Part shown: piece by piece, positions 10,154 to 21,945 of the stretch
How positions within the stretch are numbered: the stretch's first letter is position 1
Layout of the letters: every line of letters begins with the position of its first letter
DNA from: Pseudeuparius sepicola
Taxonomy: Eukaryota; Arthropoda; Insecta; Coleoptera; Anthribidae
Length of the DNA stretch: 64,000 bases
NCBI GenBank assembly: GCA_963920635.1
Contig: OY987302.1
Location: 39,001,500-39,065,499 of the forward strand
Reading direction: 5' to 3'
Translations under genes and position numbers: made by a program
The notes under the pieces: generated by a model
Databases searched by the model: none
The model's input: only the letters and a program-made list of their open reading frames with translations
What the model was told of the DNA's origin: nothing

Positions 10154-11913
10154 GGGAAGCGAAAACAACAGTCCAATCATTCGATTTTAACAAATACTGC
10201 GTAGAGACTTACATTTTTATGAGTCGAAATGACACTGAAGTTTATGTAGCGTTGCAAAATGAATAACAAGGCGCTACGATACCCCCCATTTTCAAGGGTT
10301 TCGTAGTTTACATCTCCTACTTGCATTTCTTAATATTTTCACTTGATTTTTTTTTGTGGCTTAGATAAAACTACGAAGAATCGTCGTTGTGTATCACGAA
10401 CTGTGCAGGACTAATGCGACACTGTGAAAAAAAATGCCAAACATACCCGAAATTCGACTATATTCGGTTAAGAATTTCGAGTATTTCCACCGCTCAAAAA
10501 TAATTCGAAGGACACAACGACGATTGAGGCATTCTATAACATTATTTTAAGACTACTTTCAAGTCGATACGTTTGTTCGTTTGGCTATGATTTGAAAACT
10601 ACGAACCCATTGCCCGGGAATAAAATGATCCGTGAATTGGCCATTCGAGCAGGAATTAGACGTACGGAGATAGGCGGGCGGGCGGGCGTTCGCTGGAACT
10701 CGTGGTTCCCCTACTTCCCCCTACTTCGGCGTACCTCACCGAGCTCGGAAACCACGTCAGGGGAACTTTCAATCGATATCAGATGGTTCATTTTTCATTT
10801 TATTAGTCTCAGTCTCCCTTATTTGTGTTTCGCTTGTTTTGAATGTTAGTATTCAAATATTTATATTTCCGAGTACCCGAAGAAAATATTTTCTACCGCG
10901 ACATTATGTATGTCGACTGGCATATAATAATACTCATTATTATTATTCCTCCAGGAATTATAAATAAATAATTAATAATCCATTGCGCCACAAATAAATT
11001 TTAGAAAATAAATAATTATTATTCACAAAGTACCTACTTTTTGCTTTTGTGTAAAATGGTTTAATCCCTAGGGCATGAAATGGCCTGGTCGTGCAAAAAG
11101 AGTAAATTTAAATTCTAGACCAAATTGTGCGCTTGATTTTTACTTTAAAAATGTGATAGGTACAAGTAATAATTTTGCCAAATAAATGGGTCATGTGAAG
11201 CATTTTTTGAAAACGAATTCCTATGTAAATCGCTGCATGATAAAAGCTAATTTATATACTTTCCAGAGGGAACGATAATAATTCTGACATCCAGTCAGTT
11301 TTAGAAACTTCTTCGTTAGAAGATTGTTCGAAAGTCATTGGAGTTGAAAATCGGGCAAAATAAAAATAGTACATTTTATTGTTCCAGTCTGTCGAATTTA
11401 TGACATTTTAATACATTTTCTAGGATGTTCGATAATTCAGATTTGTCAGAATAAGGGGCAGTCAGGGCAAGAATACCTATAATGTTTGATAATGATGTCA
11501 CAACAGTCACATGTAGTGAAACCAATAGGAGTAATTTGTGGGCTTGAGTGCTTTTATTCCCGTAGGTACCTAATATGGTTTCCAGAATTTGAGAGAGGGG
11601 TACCTACATATTTTGCATTTTGCACACTTATTCGGATTTAGGTATAAGTAGTACTGCAGGTGCATAGGGTTTGGGAAACAAACTTTATGGGAAAAACAGG
11701 GCTTTGAATGGAACATTTACAAGGGATTAGAAATTAATAGCTCCTATTATCTCACAACTATTACTTTATTTAAAAAGGGAGACCAGTTTCGTAACTCTAT
11801 AAATTAGTCCTTGAGGATGTAATTTTATAGATTAACGAAACCGTTGTGATATAATATGGCCTATTCACTCTAATCCCTCTAAAGTGAACTCTTACAGTGT
11901 AGAAAGTTTTTAG

Positions 11914-12168
11914 TTAGATTTATTTATTATTACACAAATGTAAATATGGAATACCTACTAGTTATATAAAACATTTTGAAGAAGTAGACTTTAGACGCAC
12001 TTTTTTAGTCGTAGCAACACTATTATGCAGAACAATTATCCAATCAAACATTAATAGATGTTCAACTGACCCTAATGTGGTTCAAGAAGAATTCGGTAAT
12101 CGAATCGTTAATTTAGATTTTATAATTGAGCAATTACAGAAGTTTTTTTTATACACGAACCCTTCATA
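11914..12168 (+). other. Unassigned open frame inside the 3.5-kb insertion
   Basis: About 85 codons lie open between a TAG near 11911 and a TAG near 12169, without an obvious start. Part reads VDFRRTFLVVATLLCRTII, then STDPNVVQEEFGNRIVN. The composition is more protein-like than neighbouring frames. I recognise no family; it could be a captured exon fragment or chance. Confidence 0.25.
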
Positions 12169-12796
12169 GCATGCACCTTTGCTGATATGAAAAATAATAG
12201 TAAAATTGCTTCGACGCCAAAAAGCTATGCAGTGTGTTGCCAACGAAAAGTGAACGCCCTGAAAAATATCATTTTTGCAATAAAGCAAACAGGCCACCGC
12301 CGTTTTTTAAATATATATTCGCGCTTCTTCGTCGGCATCGGCGAGACTCGTGTGACCCCGGCGGCCGTCGGCGGCGGCCGGCACGAGTTATTATTTCATA
12401 TTATCTACACGTCTACACAGGAAAAAAAGACTGTTGTGATTTTAGTGAGTTCGTGTATATAGTCACTTTTCCATTACCTACTTTAAATATACAAGCAAAT
12501 CCATGTGGTCCCAACAATATAATCTATACTTTTGACGTAATTGCAGATGAACCAATAAGTTTAAAATAGTTTGAATTTCCGTTAAGAAGACGTATTGTCA
12601 CTTCGATACTAAAATTGGCATACTACAATGAAAGCATAACCTCGGTTTTAAAATATCTTATGTTTTATTTAAACAATTAAATTTATTTTATTTGTATAAG
12701 AGTACCCCAGAAGCAACTGAAAAAACATTATAATTCATTGGATGAACAAAATAACTTAATTGCAACTTTTATATTCATCAATGTAAGTAATCATAG

Positions 12797-13185
12797 TCCA
12801 AGCAAATTGTCATTTTTTTATAGAGATAGAAAAAAAAATGATTCTTAACAGGTAGATATTTTCAGGGTTGGTTGTGGGTAGCGTCCTGAGTATAACCCCA
12901 AAAAATCACCGTCGAAGTCGTGTTACGAACCCCGCAATAGGAGTGGTTTTGCAAACATTTTTTTGCAATTTTTTTTCTTCTCATGTGTACAATTTTTTTT
13001 CTTCTTATGTATACATTATTACGTTCTCTACAACTTTCCCTCATGAAGTTTTTTTTTAACTTCAATACTTCACGAGATATAGGTAAAAGATCACCACTAT
13101 CTAAAGTGCTTTATAAGGGTAAAAAAAAATTCTTTAAAACAAGCTGATTTTTTCAGGGTTAACTGGGGGTTAACTTAGGAGTGCA
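12797..13185 (+). repeat. Single-arm copy of the palindromic repeat at 61897-62376
   Basis: TAGTCCAAGCAAATTGTCAT, TTCAGGGTTGGTTGTGGGTA, GCAATAGGAGTGGTTTTGCA and TTCAGGGTTAACTGGGGGTT follow in the same order as in the inverted copy near 62376-62020. The 63-codon frame inside (12868-13059) is shared with the repeat and is not a gene. Confidence 0.75.
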
Positions 13186-13876
13186 CACAGTGACCGCAAA
13201 TTAAAGGTTTTGAATCAACCCTACACTCTATATCGTTCGTAGTCATAATGAACACTGCAAGTGAATGGCTATAATTGATATTAGTACCCACAATTAAGTA
13301 TTACAAATCCAGCAAAAATTCAGTGACAATAGTTGTAATTTCAGTATAATGAACAGTTAAATGTATCCCTATTCAATTCAACACCATGAAACGTTATGTT
13401 GTTCTGACAAAAGAATGTGCTTAGAAAAGAAGTATTATAGAATCAATTCCAGAACACGCTATTTATTGAAATAAAATATTACATTTAAATTATTCATTAG
13501 AATTCAATATCAATTGTAATTGAATTGATTATTGTCAGTTACAAAAAAGCTTCTGCTTGAGTTTGAGGAATAATATCTCATATTGAATTAAACAGGGTTT
13601 TTTTTACAAAGTGACAGATTTTTCTCAGTGTAGTACCCACGGCCGGCCTGCCCCTCAATCGTAGCACTATGAAGGGGCAGGCTGGAGTGGGGAGTCGTGG
13701 GGACTAGAGGAAGGAAAAGGATAGGCATATCTAATCGAGCGACGTTTGTCCTGAATTGAGTCGGGCACTTTGGGCGGATTTCATAAGTATCGTAGCCTCT
13801 TAATATGTTAACTCTACATGCATGAAAGTATTAAATGCACGTATTCTGTTATTCAAAACATATCGAAATAAGTTTA

Positions 13877-14878
13877 ATAATAAATGTTAAACTTAAAAGA
13901 GAAGATAGTTACATCAACACATTGTACATATTCAGTAATATTTTTAACATTTGTGCCAGTTAAAATGTTACAGTTTTACACATTGACGTATCTAGATGAT
14001 TCGACATATTGCTCGTGCGTTAATGTAAGTAACAATGTATGTCACTTTTTGACACAAATATATTAACATTAAAAAAAAGTAACATACTTCGATCCGATTT
14101 TTAACTGTGTATCTATGATGTTTGACGCACAGGACACACAGTTTGACGTATTGTCTATTTTTGTGTTATAAATCAACTACATACAGGTGTAGGTAACAAG
14201 TAAGTTAATAAACAAAAAGTTACATTTCATTTTTGCGGTAGAGTTTAAAAACAGGTTTCCTGCTCTATCATCGGTGATCGGACGGCTATGTAAGTATTAT
14301 GATATCAGTCGGCATAATGATAATGGAGATGAGCTAAATTTCGAATTTAGAACCGGTGATTCCGATATCACTGGTAACACCGGTGATCCAAATATCAAAA
14401 TAACCGACAGGCAGTGATAAAAAAGGCGCTAGTTAGTCACCGCGGTTTCGCTGACGATCACTGCGACCTGCGACCAGTCCTCGCATGTGGAGCAGAGTGA
14501 CGCGATGACGCGATCCTCCGCCGTAATATTGCCAGGATCACAGATCACTACTGAATTGAGACAGGTGCAGCTGCAGGTACCGCCAAGTGACGCCGTATAG
14601 ATAGCGGACGGTGCCGTTGGTGCCGGTCTTTTGCCTTTTCAAGCAATGAACGCCGGTGAGATGCCGACTGTGATCAACACCACCTCTACTAAAGCCAAAC
14701 AACAACAGAGTGACGTCACGCTTAAGAGGCCGAGTAAACACATATTTTAAAGCCGAGGGAAGATTTGAAAAATAGATTAAATATGTACCAATTTTGTCAC
14801 CTTTGTATATAAAATTTTAAGTATATAGAGAAAGACATAGAAACACACATTTTAATGAACATGCTTAATACATGTTTA
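13877..14878. other. Unassigned; GC-richer block at 14260-14740
   Basis: 14260-14740 is less AT-rich and has three close copies of CGGTGAT (ATCGGTGATCGG, ACCGGTGATTCC, ACCGGTGATCC) plus GACGCGATGACGCGATC. No coding resemblance. It could be a regulatory block or an old element. Confidence 0.3.
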
Positions 14879-14880
14879 TA

Positions 14881-15216
14881 CAGGGTTATTGGTAATTCGA
14901 TACATGCCTTTGGAGATCTGATAGGGGAGGAGGTATAAGGAATAAATTTAATCCTATAACATGTATTATGCAAAACTCAATTTGTCTTTGAGATATTTTT
15001 TAACTTTTCAGCTGGATTACTTGCCCAAAACTATAGTGTTATGTTTGGAATGAAAAAAATCCGGAAACATTTAGATCATAGGAAAATTTGAAATAAAAAG
15101 TTGTCAAAAATATTTAAAAAAATTGAGTTTTTGCATAATGCATAGGATTAAATTTACTCCTTACCTCCTCCCCTATCACATCTCCAAAGGAATGTATCGA
15201 ATTACCAATAACCCTG
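14881..15216. mobile_element. 336-bp palindromic MITE with TA duplication
   Basis: Ends CAGGGTTATTGGTAATTCGA and its inverse, each bordered by TA (14879-14880, 15217-15218). Arms pair through ATAGGGGAGGAGGTA and TTGAGTTTTGCATAATAC-like sequence to the centre. It is a typical Tc1/mariner-derived MITE with nearly full-length self-complementarity. Confidence 0.88.
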
Positions 15217-15218
15217 TA

Positions 15219-16242
15219 TAATGTTTATGATAATGTTTGTTTTATGAAAATACAGAAAATGTGAAAGAAACAGAGTTTTGACCAGTTACAAATTGAAAGA
15301 AAATTAATTCGAATAATTGGAAAATATAAGTCCGGCAGTCGCGTACCATCTAGGTAATAAGTACATAATATTATAGGTAGTTCATTAGAGAGCCTCTTAT
15401 TTTAGGTAGGTATTATATGTTCTGTTTTACGTACGTGGTTTTTTATGTTTGATAAGCATGACTTGTTTCTCAGGGATCTGGATAGATTTTGGTGATGGCT
15501 CATTGGTGAGTGTTTCAAGTTTTCGATTTAGTTTTCTTTTATTATCAGCAGCATTCATTTTAACACATTCTGCGGCGCTGTTCGGTTTTTTTTTGCTGTT
15601 TAAATTAATACTGGAACAACTAACTATACATACCTATGAAGGTGTAGCTATTTTGATCGAACGTATTATGAGAATATCTAGTCGTACAGAAGCAGATATT
15701 GTTTAATATTTAAGCCTCTTGAAGAGTGAAGACAACAAAATATTCTAATTTTAGATTTATGTAGGTAAAATACTCACGACAGTGTGTGATGAAACTTGAA
15801 AGTGTGTACCTACCTTTTTACTACTGCTTTTATCGATGCTTTTATAGTTACCGGGACAGCCTGGTACACAATATTTGTTCACCATTTTCCGAGCGCAACA
15901 AATGATACAAGAATATGATTCTGTGAGATGTTATAAATAAACAAATAACTTCTATCGCAAGAAGCACGACACAACGCACGACTGACATTATTTGACAACT
16001 TATAACTGGTGGCCTCTAAGCAGTGATGTATGTCAGCGTGACCTAGCGCTATTGTTGTTTGGCTTTAGTATTTAGTAGATGTGGTGTTGCTGTGATTCCC
16101 TCAGATTCGACTGCTGTGATTGTGATTAAATTATTTCTTTGTGTGAACTCTGTCTAGTAGATAATCATTAAATTAGAAATGAGCGCTTGAGCGGTGACTT
16201 GAGGTGGGGTATTACGAGTATTTTTATTTTATTGTTTTATAG
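15219..16242. other. Mostly unassigned; contains a possible micro-exon
   Basis: A plus frame at 15449-15706 (85 codons, one hydrophobic stretch FLLLSAAFILTHSAALFGFF) has no recognised family and spans a better candidate: the micro-exon listed separately. A TIR-like GTCCGGCAG also occurs at 15331. Confidence 0.3.
15474..15505 (+). other. Candidate 32-bp micro-exon
   Basis: A pyrimidine-rich acceptor (CTTGTTTCTCAG) directly precedes 15474 and a consensus donor (GTGAGT) starts at 15506. One phase is open and reads IWIDFGDGSL. No neighbouring exons were identified, so this is a splice-site pattern only. Confidence 0.2.
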
Positions 16243-18736
16243 TCCGGCAGCCACGGGGGTAGGGGGGTAAACCCAAAAATATGGGACGAAGTTTTTTTCA
16301 AAACGGATTTGACATCTCTAGGACTCCTAGTTTTGATATCCAAATGATGGCAAACTGTCATCCTTGAGCAATTTGAGATACAGGGTGTCCTTTTAATAAG
16401 TACCATGTGATCACATATATTATATTTTTACACCCCCTTATTTTATATATTTTGGAGGTTAGGAAAAAGGTTTCAGATACAAGTTGTAGAAGCCAAAGCA
16501 AGCTTTTTTCAGCGTTTATTTATTTTTATACAGGGTGTTCAGAAAAGCGGTGCCAAACCAAACTTTTCTTTCTTTAAATCGAATACCCTTTATATTTTTA
16601 TATATTTGAAATCTGCAAATTGTCACAATTTCAATAATGTTTGTTCAATAATGTTTGTTTCAAGCGTTTGTAAAGTATTCGACCTTGAAACTTTCAATTT
16701 TGCACTCACTTTTGATGTTTATCTTTCGAAAATAAACCTGGCGGGTATCGTTTTTATTTTTTAATTAATTTATTAAAATAGTTATAAAAAACGAAAGACA
16801 AATTTTTCTGCTCTACATGCTTTTTATAAGCATTTTAATATACAGGGTGCGATGACAGATTCCTCTCGAGAAATTATGAAGATTTAGTGAAGCGGCCCCA
16901 TGTGGAGCTACGATCCCTCAAAGGGGCTCCACAACGGCACTTTTTCTTAACTTCAGAACCGTTTAACTGATCGCCCTCAAATTTTGTACACACTATACAC
17001 TCAATAATACCCACTACTACTATTCATTATAACAGCAACCCATCCGTAATTGAACATCAGCAGCCCAGGTATCATTCTGTTCCACACATGTTTGTAAAAT
17101 AGGTAGCTTTCTTCATTGCTTTTTCGTATTCTTGTCTTCCACGAGTCTGAACGATCGCCATCGTTGAAGATTTTTTATTTTTTCTAAATCGCACTTTTGT
17201 CCAAAGCACAAACCTGCTTAATCTCTAAAAGAAGAAGAAGTTTGTCACTTCTGAACGCCGCGCCGCTGCATTTTTACACTTTGGAGTTCCAGTATTGGTA
17301 ACAATATTCTCCGGAGATAAGCATCTTTTTAAGTGGCCTTTGGAAATATATGTGGATACGCAACTTCTATGACAAAATTTAAAAAATCCTTACTAGCAGT
17401 GAGTGGTCGTTTCTTCCAATTCTCTAAACATGTTGTCCTCGTAAACTTTACTACAATTTAAATTGTTTTTATACGCTGAATACCATAGCAACTTAAAGAC
17501 TAATTTTTTTCACAACCATATTTTCACTCAAAAAAGCACTTTGTATCACTCATGTCTAATAACCTTTTATTAAAATTTAAAATCTGAGAAAAAAAACACT
17601 ATTATAGTTGTGCCACAAGACACGATAAGGCTGTTTTAGTACGTTTTTGAGAATTGATGAAATTCCATATCAGTTAAGTACGTTAATTCCCAAATAAACA
17701 ACTAGACGCGAGCTGTTTTCCCAAGGCCTCCAACTACTTCTCTTAAATCTGCATTGCACAATGACACTCCCGCACAGTTTGCTGCGGCAACCCGTGCACA
17801 ATAACATTCCCGCACTGGTTGCTAAAATGATATTATACACAATGACTTACATTTCTCAATTAAAAACGAACATACAATGCATGAGGCAATTTCTTTAGAG
17901 TCTTAGAAAAAGCGCGTTTTTTGTTTTTTAATATAAATATAATAAATTAAAAAAACATTCTTCTTAAGCACTAACATTTAAATATAGTAAACGCAAACTG
18001 AGAAGGTGAGTTTTGGAAAGGGGATGAGTGACTAGTAATATAATACAGGAGATAAATGTTTAACAACCAATAAAAGGGTTCTATACTTAGTCCTAATTGC
18101 TATTAGTCCTTCCCCATAATTCTCATCTCATTTCTGGATATTATAATATACCGAGTAGCGAATGCCATTAAATTAAGTACATTAAATTACACTAAAGTAA
18201 AAAATCGTAATTTTTTTTATTGTTACCAATTGCCCATATTGGTGGCGAAGTGTACCTATAATTACACACAATTAGGAAAAATTACGTAATTTAATGTACA
18301 ACTTTGATTTTAGACAAAATGCTCATTTGGCTGCAGAGTGGACAGAGCATCAAATTTTAAACGCCCTGTACCTGTCATGTAGCTTTATCTCTAAACATAC
18401 CCATTTTTATAATTTTATTAGTTTTTAACTTAGATACGAAATGTTCTAATGCAGAGGAATTCATGAATATTTTAAATTCATAATACTTTTTTAAAACACC
18501 TTGTATATTAATTATAACTGTAACGTAAATAATTTATACAATAATATAATAATAACAACAATTTTACAGCTAAATAGTAAGATATAGAGTAGAAATTCCA
18601 TATATTATCTAATATTTACTGTGTAATATTTGAGATACCCTGTATATCAAATTGCTCAATGACAATGACGCCAGCATGTCATCAGTCGGATATTTTTCGC
18701 ACTTCAGGCAAAAAAACCGGTTCCGCTGCCGGACTA
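16243..18736. mobile_element. Possible 2.5-kb element with GTCCGGCAG ends (composite)
   Basis: GTCCGGCAG at 16243 and inverted CTGCCGGAC at about 18728 both lead inward, at a similar distance, to GAGCAATTTGA(G/T)ATACAGGGT (about 16368 and, inverted, 18635). The interior holds further solitary TA-CAGGGTG ends (16399, 16528, 16842, inverted near 18360) and a hairpin GTGGAGC...GCTCCAC at 16900-16932. No transposase was recognised. It is more likely a pile-up of MITE fragments than one clean element. Confidence 0.35.
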
Positions 18737-18844
18737 TTAGCACAGAAAATATTGATAATGTACGCTGCAATACAAGCCTTTCCCAAAAAATGTCAACGCC
18801 CATAGTGATCAGTTTCAATAAAAAAATTCTTGATTATTTTTTAT

Positions 18845-18859
18845 CCCCCCCCCCCCCCC
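18845..18859. repeat. Poly-C tract
   Basis: A run of about 14-15 C. Similar runs at 3313-3328, 48504-48514, 49905-49915 and 59270-59281 sit near transposon ends or tails; lengths may be unreliable in assembly. Confidence 0.8.
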
Positions 18860-18860
18860 A

Positions 18861-19478
18861 ATGACAATGTCTGGCCAGTTTTTCTCTCTCTCTACACTCC
18901 TTTCACTTACTTGTCAATTCGATGGTTCTGATCGTCTGACTTCATAAAATGCGGAAAAATAGGGCCATTTCATAAAAATCATACTTCTAGTAACCCATAG
19001 ATTATAATCTTACATCCTGGAAGTAAAAGCTTTTTCGCCTTTTTTATATTCTACATGCTGGATACGGTGAATCCTCTACAGCAACTAAACATCAACTAAT
19101 AATTGGTTTTTAGTCCAGAAATTAATAAAAAACGAAATATGAAACCTGCTTTAAAATTGACATGAAAATATTTGTACTTGCCACGTAGTATACAAAATAG
19201 CCAACGAGTTTTTATTTATCTACCAGTCGAAGTGCCATAATCCGTAAAAAAAATGTAGCAGATCCTATATTTTTTTGTGCCTACGCCTTGTATCGCGGAG
19301 TTGGCTGTTAGTATACAAGTACCTATCTATGTGGTCCGTGGTCACTCCATGAACTTGATAACTTATTAAGAGAGGCGCTATGCCGACAGATTTAATTCAA
19401 AGTAAAACATGAAATTGTTGGTATCAGGAAACATTTAATAGATTACCGATGCGTAAGCTCTTTTTGGACCTGGATGTA
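18861..19478. other. No recognised feature
   Basis: AT-rich, no repeats or protein-like frames noticed. Confidence 0.45.
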
Positions 19479-19803
19479 CAGGGTGTCCAGATTTGGTTGT
19501 AAATGAGGGATATCTCGGTTATTTGTAGAGATAGGGAGTTGCGGTTTTCGCGAACCATGGCTACTTTTTTGTGAAACGAAAGATACCGTAAACAGATTTT
19601 TCATAGCCACCTTCGTTTTTAAGGTACAGGCCGAAATTGAAAATTTGCGCTTTTGGGGCATACCTCGTATCTTGGGAATAGTTAATGATATTGAAATGGC
19701 AAAAACTGCATCTTATAGACATTTTCACTTGGAATTCAGTGCCGTATTCAGTTTCTTACTGATATATGGACCAAACTTAGGTTTTTTAAATGGAACACCC
19801 TGT
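19479..19803. mobile_element. 325-bp MITE with CAGGGTGT ends
   Basis: TA|CAGGGTGTCC at 19477 and GGAACACCCTG|TA to 19805. Only the outer ~10 bp are clearly inverted, so this is either a short-TIR element or two different element ends brought together. Overlapping frames on both strands are accidental. Confidence 0.55.
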
Positions 19804-19985
19804 ATATTTTCTACTAGTTATACCTATTTAGCTTGTCGCTATGTAGTTATTATCTATATTAGGCTTAAAAATTACAATTTTCAGGAATTCAGAGAATGTT
19901 TATATAAGTAGGACTTGGAAAACAATAAATAAGAACAAGAACAATTAAGAAAAGTTTGAATACAGTTTACAAAAATTGTTCAAAT

Positions 19986-20402
19986 TGATTTCCGTTATCC
20001 ATTTAATTTATAATTGGGTTTTTCGCCACCAAACTGAGCGAAAGACAACTTTTTCAACTTGCCTGGAAAATTCATAAATCCTTAACAGTGAATGAACGAA
20101 ACTTTAAACGTGTAACTCAAAAAATAACTTCATCAAATTTGTTTTCTGAGCTTTCGGAGAATAAATCTTTCTCCTTTCTCAAAGATCATGCCTCGTCAAA
20201 GTGAAGTGACATTAAATTTGTTGAAGTTATTTTTTGAGTTACACGTTTAAAGTTTCGTTCATTCACTGTTAAGGATTTATGCATTTTCCAGGCAACTTGA
20301 AAAAGTTGTCTTTCGATCAGCTTGGTGGCGAAAAACACAATTAAAAATTAAATGGATCTGTTTGCGCCACAAATAAATTTTAGAAAATATGATTTCCGTT
20401 AT
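19986..20402. mobile_element. Palindromic insertion flanked by 13-bp direct repeats
   Basis: TGATTTCCGTTAT occurs at 19986-19998 and again at 20390-20402. Between them lies a near-perfect inverted repeat: TTTTTCGCCACCAAACTGAG to AACTTCATCAAATTT, mirrored from about 20185 to 20357. The 3' tail GCGCCACAAATAAATTTTAG is also found alone at about 10985. A 13-bp duplication is long for cut-and-paste elements and recalls retroposition, but there is no poly-A tail. Confidence 0.6.
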
Positions 20403-20499
20403 GTCCCAAACACTTTTCGCACATCCGGTGCAACAACGACCTACAAAATATACTAATACCGTCAAAACTTTCAAAAAAGATTGCTACACTTGGTGGAAC

Positions 20500-21180
20500 A
20501 ACGACGCTGATATAGTTACAATAGTTATTCCTAGATGGCGCCAAAGTCGTTGTAGATCTGGCGGGAAATGTGTGCCTCGTAGGCGTAGGCTTAATAACGG
20601 CCTATTGGTCAGTTGTGCGCGGTCGTTCGTGGAGTGTCAGTGCTAAATCGACGTAAAGGTAAATATGACTACATTATTTTATTTTAATGGTAGAACAATG
20701 ACGCAAATGTACAATTAAGTCATTGTTTCTTAAATTTTGTTCATCTACATAGTAGAACAATGTCACAAGTGTTGCAATTGCGTCATTGTTTCCGAAATTT
20801 TGTAACAAAACAACGACGTAAATACTATTATGGCGTTGTTCCTCCAAATAATTTACAATTGTGTCAATATTTTCCTAATTTTATCGATAATGTTGGGCGT
20901 AAACATACAAATATGTCATTGTTTCCCGATCTAAATTGATGCGAATAGTATAGAGGGAAGGACTTAGATGTTAAAATCGTGTATTATTCCGTACTATTTC
21001 GATAGAAATTACTGAACAATAATGCAAATTTACACTTATGCCATTACTAAGTATAATTTTAAATAATTTTATATATCTTAATAACAGAATATTTACGGAA
21101 ATGTAATGCTGTAGTTTATCGGAATAATAACATTACTCTAGGAATGCGTCAGTGTTATAACTGTTTTCCGTAATTTTAGC
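20500..21180. repeat. Subterminal repeats of the 5.4-kb transposon
   Basis: Variants of the core AACAATGACGCAAATG recur in both orientations: near 20506 (AACAACGACGCTGAT), 20685, 20725 (GTCATTGTTTC), 20755 (AACAATGTCACAAGTG), 20787 (GCGTCATTGTTTCC), 20812 (ACAACGACGTAAAT), 20866, 20917 and 21010. The same core appears inside both ends (CTTGCGTCAATGTTG at 25827; AACAATGACACAATTG at 25653). They are likely transposase-binding sites, by analogy with other cut-and-paste elements. Confidence 0.7.
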
Positions 21181-21483
21181 GTGTTTAATATTGAAGAGAT
21201 TAACTCATTCAGATCGTCATGGAAGGTCGTGCGTTTCGGATAATGATGTTAGGAAGAGAGGAAGTAGCTTGTCCACTGTACAGCTGTTGGCCACAGAATC
21301 AACAATATTTATCTGAAAAACATGAGTCTGGTGACAATGCTGGTGTGGATAAAACTACTAATTGTACCGATATGAAACTTGATGTTCCGCAAGGAGGTAC
21401 TAAATAATTCACACATTTTCCTCGGAAATTATTACTTTTAATTTTGACTTTTCATAGATCAACAGAATCAAAAAGATATTTCT

Positions 21484-21945
21484 GAGGTACATGAATCAGG
21501 CGACAATGTAGGTTTGGATGAAACTACATGTTATGCTGGCATTAAACCTGATATTCTTCAAAAAGGTATGAAATATCGTATGATTACACCTAGATCTTTC
21601 TTTGAAAACAATTATTTGTATTTACTAATTATTAAGTTTGAATTTTTAGATCAAAAAAATGAACAAAGAAATATATCTGAGGTACCTGTATCTAACGGTA
21701 ACGCAGGTTTAAATGAGGTACATGAATCAGGCGACAATGTAGGTTTGGATGAAACTACATGTTATGCTGGCATTAAACCTGATATTCTTCAAAAAGGTAT
21801 GAAATATCGTATGATTACAACTAGATCTTTCTTTGAAAACAATTATTTGTATTTACTAATTATTAAGTTTGAATTTTTAGATAAAAAAAATGAGCAAACA
21901 AATATATCTGAGGTACCTGTATCTAACGGTAACGCAGGTTTAAAT
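21484..21945 (+). repeat. 231-bp tandem exon-intron duplication in the transposase gene
   Basis: 21484-21714 and 21715-21945 are near-identical (start GAGGTACATGAATCAGGCGA). Each unit contains part of an exon, a whole 84-bp intron with consensus ends, and the start of the next exon, adding 49 codons in phase. Because 84 is divisible by 3 and the introns are open, the 21514-22020 region can also be read straight through as 168 codons, so splicing is not certain. Confidence 0.85.

Larger units (their letters stand above)
10269..13799. mobile_element. 3.5-kb insertion with ~15-bp imperfect inverted termini
   Basis: The left end AAGGCGCTACGATAC and the inverted right end AGAGGCTACGATAC (13786-13799) define the insertion exactly, because the empty site is known from the first duplication copy (GAATAAC|TTAATATG). 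No target duplication is visible. Inside are three CpG-rich islands (about 10655-10760, 12325-12400, 13640-13770), an ~85-codon open frame without ATG (11914-12168) and a copy of the repeat at 12797-13185. No transposase was recognised, so it is a non-autonomous element of unknown superfamily that may carry captured DNA. Confidence 0.6.
10154..13876. repeat. Second copy of the 195-bp tandem duplication (split by a 3.5-kb insertion)
   Basis: 10154-10268 repeats 9409-9523 almost base for base (one change seen in TTATGTAGCG versus TTATGTTGCG). The unit resumes at 13800 with TAATATGTTAACTCTACATG and ends about 13876. The intervening 10269-13799 is inserted DNA. Confidence 0.85.

Noticed and set aside
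12187..12569. Overlapping 91- and 111-codon plus frames near a GC-rich patch
   Set aside because: Two frames of the same DNA are open because of composition; no recognisable motif, and the interior is GC-simple sequence.
12868..13059. Frame starting MVVGSVLSIT, with a near match at 62294-62052
   Set aside because: Both lie in copies of the same palindromic repeat. The matching peptide reflects repeat homology, and the copies differ by frame-changing indels.
20389..20646. 85-codon frame starting MISVMSQTLF at the left end of the 5.4-kb transposon
   Set aside because: It spans the target-duplication copy, the terminal repeat and the subterminal motifs, so it cannot be an ancestral gene.
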